A DNA stretch of 64,000 nucleotides from an uncultured Clostridia bacterium. Lineage in GTDB: Bacteria > Bacillota > Clostridia > UMGS1810. The first letter of the stretch is position 1. Every line of letters starts with the position of its first letter. The DNA lies in assembly GCA_934463115.1 (NCBI GenBank), contig CAKSIN010000012.1, forward strand, positions 1-64,000, given 5' to 3'. Under the pieces are notes generated by a model. It was not told the origin of the DNA and ran no database searches. It saw nothing but the letters and a program-made list of their open reading frames with translations. Below are positions 60,489-64,000 of this stretch, piece by piece. Made by a program: the position numbers and the translations under genes.

Positions 60489-62594
60489 TCAAGTGCCGAA
60501 GTCAAATATTGTGCGATTGTTTTCATCAAGTCTAAGTGCGGCACTAAATTTTTTTCCGCTTTTCGGCGATATGAATTCTTCCAGAACCTGGCTCTTGCCG
60601 TTTTCTATCATAGATTTTACAGCGCTCTTCGGTATTACCCTTGAGCAAATAACACCGCTTACCGAAAATCTGCATCCGGTTTCACGATATGCCGAACATC
60701 CGTATCCAAATGTTGTACGCACAATATTTTTTCCGCATACAGGGCAATTGCAGACAATATCGCCCATAAATCCGTCATCGTGGTCTAAAGATAATTGTTC
60801 TGTCTTTTCCGAAAAAACCTGTTTAATTTCATTTACAGCAAGTTCAACACCGGTATCAACGCTTATCTCGCCCCTGAAAACCTGTTTCAGTGCTTTGCCG
60901 AGAGCAGCAGTACGATATTTGTCCATCGAGATATTCATACGCGCTATTGACTCTATAAGTCTTTCTCCGGCCGGCAAAATTCTGTACACATCTTTCTTAA
61001 GTTCAATATATTCGCTTTTAACGGCATTATCAATTATGCCGGTTCGCGTTGCTTCGGTTCCAAGTTCAAGTCCCTCAAACATTGCTTTGTATTCGAGTTC
61101 GTCATCCTCACTGTCCATATTTGCTTTTTCGTCGCGAAACGGATTTTTCAGGTAATTGTTAAGCGTTTCTATTGTATAATGTTTCGGCGGTGAAGTCTGC
61201 TTTTCCACCGGTTTGAAGTTCAGCGGCACTTCATCACCTTTTTTCAGGATTGGCAGAACTTTGTTTTTGCGGCTGAAATCATCGTATTTTGTCCAGCCCG
61301 GTTCCAAAACCACCATTCCCTTTACATTGTACTCCTCTTTTCCGGAAGCATCAATTGTAAGTTCGGTTCGTTTAACCACACACTCCTCGGCACAAAACAC
61401 TGCTGTAAATCTCCGCATTATTGCAGAGTACACCTTTGTTTCATCACTGCTAAGCACTGATTTGTCGGGGATTTTTCTTGTTGGAGTAAGTGCGCTGTGT
61501 GACTCTATTTTAGAATCATCAAAAATAGTTTTTTTAAATTTGAATTCTACCGGGTATCCAAGTGATGAAACTTTGGAAATTACTTCCTTTATTTTTCCCT
61601 GTTCCGCAGTTGCGAGATACTCCGAGTTTGTTCGCGGATAAGTTACATAACCTTTCTCATACAACGACTGAACGATTTTCAGACTGTCATCCATAGACAT
61701 TTTGTATTTTTTCCCGAGGACATTTTGCAGCTTTGAAAGCGAATACAATTTGCCGGGTGATAATGTATCCTTTTTTGACTTAACCTTTGTAACAATTCCC
61801 GGAGCCGAATTAAGGACATTGCACGAACGGTTTGCGCGGTCCAAATCGTTTTTGTTAAATTTATGTTTGCTTGTAAGCTCAATTTCTTCACCGTTCACGG
61901 TAGTTTTACTCACAAGAGCATAGTAAATATCACTTTTAAAATTACGAATTGCCATATCGCGGTCATAAATGGCTTTTACAATCGGGACAATCACCCGTCC
62001 GACACGCATAAGTGTGCCGGTTTTCAATGTGGCATAACGTGTCAGGTTAACGCCGTACAACCAATCAATAAATGTCCGCGCAAATCCTTCGTTCGCGAGA
62101 TTATCATATTCCGATTCATCTTTCATATCAGACAGTGCTTCGCGTATTGTTTCGCTCGTTTGATCCGGAAGCCATAGTCGTTTAAATGTTTTTTCAGGGG
62201 TGAGTATATCACGAACGCACAGGCGGATTATAATCTCACCCTCTCTGTCGGCATCTCCGGCATTTATAATTTCCGTTACATCGTCGCGCCTGCACAGCGC
62301 TGCTATTGTGTTGTACTGTTTACGAACACCTGCATCTGTCTGTTTGTTTTTATCTTTACGCAGTTCAAATTCAAATTTTTTGGGGAAACACGGCAGATTT
62401 GCCATTGTCCACCGTACTTCGCCATTTGGATTCGGTGAATATTTTTCAATGTCGCACAGTGAAAATAAATGCCCGAATGCCCAAGTTATCAGGTATTCCT
62501 CACCCTCAATATATCCGTCGCGCCGCCGCATGCCGCCTATTGAATCGGCAATGTTTCGGGCAAGACTCGGTTTTTCTGCAATAATAAGCTTCAT
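60489..62594 (-). CDS. topB: DNA topoisomerase III (type IA)
   Basis: A 701-aa type IA topoisomerase that decatenates DNA. The TOPRIM motif DADREGE is at 114-120; the active-site Tyr is Y319 in YVTYPRTNSEYL. C-terminal zinc-ribbon-like cysteines occur in CNCPVCGKNIVRTTFGYGC and nearby (about 623-645). The N-terminus KLIIAEKPSLARNIA is TopB-like rather than TopA-like. ATP is not needed. It stands alone, with CCGGAG upstream of the ATG. Confidence 0.96.
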   Translation of the reverse strand: MKLIIAEKPSLARNIADSIGGMRRRDGYIEGEEYLITWAFGHLFSLCDIEKYSPNPNGEVRWTMANLPCFPKKFEFELRKDKNKQTDAGVRKQYNTIAALCRRDDVTEIINAGDADREGEIIIRLCVRDILTPEKTFKRLWLPDQTSETIREALSDMKDESEYDNLANEGFARTFIDWLYGVNLTRYATLKTGTLMRVGRVIVPIVKAIYDRDMAIRNFKSDIYYALVSKTTVNGEEIELTSKHKFNKNDLDRANRSCNVLNSAPGIVTKVKSKKDTLSPGKLYSLSKLQNVLGKKYKMSMDDSLKIVQSLYEKGYVTYPRTNSEYLATAEQGKIKEVISKVSSLGYPVEFKFKKTIFDDSKIESHSALTPTRKIPDKSVLSSDETKVYSAIMRRFTAVFCAEECVVKRTELTIDASGKEEYNVKGMVVLEPGWTKYDDFSRKNKVLPILKKGDEVPLNFKPVEKQTSPPKHYTIETLNNYLKNPFRDEKANMDSEDDELEYKAMFEGLELGTEATRTGIIDNAVKSEYIELKKDVYRILPAGERLIESIARMNISMDKYRTAALGKALKQVFRGEISVDTGVELAVNEIKQVFSEKTEQLSLDHDDGFMGDIVCNCPVCGKNIVRTTFGYGCSAYRETGCRFSVSGVICSRVIPKSAVKSMIENGKSQVLEEFISPKSGKKFSAALRLDENNRTIFDFGT

Positions 62595-62668
62595 ATTTTG
62601 ATTTCTCCGGTAATTTACGCTGTATTTTTAAACTTCATCATAAAGTATATATCATTTTTTATTATGTG

Positions 62669-63466
62669 TCAACCCAGCGCCACATCCAAAAGCATCATGA
62701 TTGCGAAACCCGAAACAATACCTGCTGTTGCAAAATACGGATGTGCTTTTTGATTTTGCTGACATTCCGGAATGAGTTCGTGTACGGCAACAAGTATCAT
62801 TGCGCCGGCTGCAAACGAAAGTGCAAACGGCAGTATCGTTACCATGTGCATAACCGCTACAGCTCCGACAACTCCGGCAATCGGTTCAACCAATCCCGAA
62901 GCCTGCCCTATCAAAAAGCTTTTTCCTCTGGAACACCCTTCTCTCCTGAGCGGAAGAGATACCGCCGCACCTTCGGGAAAATTTTGCAGTCCGATACCGA
63001 CGGCAATTGTTACGGCACCCATCATTGCCTCATTTGAAAATCCGCTTTTCAGTGCTCCGAACGCAACACCGACAGCCAGCCCTTCGGGAATATTGTGCAG
63101 CGTTATGGATAGTACAAGTAAAATTATACGGTTAATCCTTTCTGATGAATCAGCACCTTTGCATACACGGCGCTGAGCCATGCTCACCGCTTTGTCCGAA
63201 CCCCACATAAACAATGCTCCGCACATAAAACCTGCCGTCACAACAATCCATGACGGTGTCTGCAAATACGTATCTGCCCTTTCAATTGCCGGCTCGAGCA
63301 ATGACCAAAAACTTGCCGCAATCATTACTCCTGCCGCAAACCCAAGCATAAGATTCATCGCCTTTTGATTTGTATTTTTAAAAAATATTACGGTAGCCGC
63401 CCCGAGTGCTGTGATAAACCATGTTCCGAGAGTGGCAACCAATGCCTGTATAACAGCATTGTGCAT
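62669..63466 (-). CDS. ZIP-family metal transporter (GufA/ZupT-like)
   Basis: A 265-aa membrane protein with eight predicted helices. The paired metal-site motifs HNIPEG (124-129) and QNFPEG (161-166) and a third acidic site VAVHELIPE are typical of GufA/ZupT ZIP transporters, which bring in zinc and, less specifically, iron or manganese. The variable loop between helices 3 and 4 (about 92-112) is short and basic. CCGGAGGTGATAA precedes the ATG. It is divergent from the GH36 gene. Confidence 0.93.
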   Translation of the reverse strand: MHNAVIQALVATLGTWFITALGAATVIFFKNTNQKAMNLMLGFAAGVMIAASFWSLLEPAIERADTYLQTPSWIVVTAGFMCGALFMWGSDKAVSMAQRRVCKGADSSERINRIILLVLSITLHNIPEGLAVGVAFGALKSGFSNEAMMGAVTIAVGIGLQNFPEGAAVSLPLRREGCSRGKSFLIGQASGLVEPIAGVVGAVAVMHMVTILPFALSFAAGAMILVAVHELIPECQQNQKAHPYFATAGIVSGFAIMMLLDVALG

Positions 63467-63526
63467 TATTTATCACCTCCGGCTTATTATATGGCAAAAT
63501 ATATTGATTCGTGAACAAAAAAGATG

Positions 63527-63555
63527 TTGAAATTTTTTCTGTAATATGCTAAAAT
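63527..63555 (+). promoter_or_regulatory. Sigma-A promoter of the GH36 gene
   Basis: TTGAAA (63527-63532) and TAAAAT (63550-63555) with exactly 17 bases between them, giving a leader of only about 20 bases that holds the CGGAGGAG ribosome-binding site. Confidence 0.7.
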
Positions 63556-63581
63556 GGTAAAAAATATATCGGAGGAGTACA

Positions 63582-64000
63582 ATGTCTATTAATTTTAAAA
63601 ATAATCAGTTTCATCTTAGAACAAAAAACACAAGCTACATAATGAACATATATGACAACAAATATCTGCTCCACAATTACTGGGGTGCCGCGCTTTGCGA
63701 CGATGTCGATTTGTCATATAAATTTGTTGAGGAACCGGCGTATTCGCGTGCAAATGCTTTTCATGCTCCGGCAGATTGCGACAGCAAAATCTTTATAAGC
63801 GATATGCCGCTTGAATATTCTGTTTTATGCGGCGGCGACTATCGCATACCGACTCTTGAAGCGGTTCTCGGAGATAACTCTCCGGTAATGCAGTTTGAGT
63901 ACAGCGGATACAGCATTACAAACGGAAAGCCATCCTTGCCCGGACTTCCTGCCGCATATTATGAAAGCGGTGACAACACATCAACTTTACAAATAGAATT
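63582..64000 (+). CDS. Alpha-galactosidase, glycoside hydrolase family 36 (partial, N-terminal)
   Basis: The first 139 codons of a gene cut by the window end, with no stop codon. LRTKNTSYIMNIYDNKYLLHNYWGAAL, GGDYRIPTLEAVLGDNSP, YSGYSITNGKPSLPGLPAAYY are the N-terminal beta-sandwich blocks of GH36 alpha-galactosidases of the AgaA/RafA type, which cleave raffinose-family oligosaccharides and galactomannan side chains. No signal peptide is present, so it should act in the cytoplasm on imported oligosaccharides. CGGAGGAGTACA precedes the ATG. The catalytic TIM barrel lies beyond the window. Confidence 0.9.
   Translation, partial: MSINFKNNQFHLRTKNTSYIMNIYDNKYLLHNYWGAALCDDVDLSYKFVEEPAYSRANAFHAPADCDSKIFISDMPLEYSVLCGGDYRIPTLEAVLGDNSPVMQFEYSGYSITNGKPSLPGLPAAYYESGDNTSTLQIE

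Noticed and set aside
1..64000. CRISPR array, prophage or insertion sequence
   Set aside because: No regularly spaced repeats, no transposase, no terminase, capsid or integrase module; the only recombinase is Xer-like and has housekeeping neighbours.

Overview
The window looks like chromosomal DNA of an anaerobic, probably spore-forming, low-GC Clostridia (Bacillota). Evidence from the sequence: an alpha/beta-type small acid-soluble spore protein (SASP), the [FeFe]-hydrogenase maturase HydF with a TM1266-like regulator, a pyrophosphate-type phosphofructokinase, group II ECF transport (an FMN-riboswitch ribU, and ecfA1-ecfA2-ecfT-truA), the Firmicute order Asp23-fakA-recG, strong GGAGG ribosome-binding sites and frequent TTG starts. 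A GH36 alpha-galactosidase at the right edge, a broken glycosidase, an SLH surface protein and a uronic-acid nucleotide operon fit a gut or plant-polysaccharide lifestyle; this is inference, and no species is claimed. No phage, IS element or CRISPR array was seen.

Layout. 1-6.2 kb: end of an FAD oxidoreductase, CpXC-like protein plus PPi-phosphofructokinase (minus strand), then glyA, rarA, a zinc-ribbon protein and the riboswitch-controlled riboflavin transporter ribU. 6.2-9.4 kb: two lipoproteins, a TM1266-like protein, a SASP and hydF. 9.5-14.9 kb: methionine importer metNIQ, a DMT permease, a lactonase-fold protein and an SDR. 15-20.4 kb: polysaccharide deacetylase, then a four-gene operon (HTH-GHMP kinase fusion, nucleotidyltransferase, UDP-glucuronate 4-epimerase, UDP-glucose dehydrogenase) that should make UDP-galacturonate/UDP-glucuronate. 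20.4-26.5 kb (minus strand): carA, an unusual CarB-DapF fusion gene, and a 5'-truncated glycosidase remnant, behind a promoter with an ARG-box-like palindrome. 26.6-31.9 kb: cardiolipin synthase, AEC permease and a YhaO/YhaN-like nuclease-ATPase pair. 31.9-44.9 kb: a long plus-strand housekeeping run (Asp23, fakA, recG, prfA, ywlC, ywlE, rimI, tsaD, SLH protein, DnaD-like, DnaI-like, rRNA methyltransferase-like). 44.9-52.2 kb: ecfA1-ecfA2-ecfT-truA, DUF5711, CvpA, DJ-1, folate cyclo-ligase and a Xer-type recombinase with a dif-like palindrome just in front. 52.2-63.5 kb (mostly minus strand): lepA, DUF378, tRNA-Leu, YdcF, tig-clpP-clpX, a phosphoesterase, hemolysin III, topB and a ZIP transporter. 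63.6 kb to the end: start of the GH36 gene.

The most unusual items are the single-frame CarB-DapF fusion beside a broken gene; the sugar kinase with an N-terminal excisionase-like HTH whose operon promoter sits in a 19-bp-arm palindrome; and the 11-6-11 palindrome, with dif geometry, directly upstream of the tyrosine recombinase gene.
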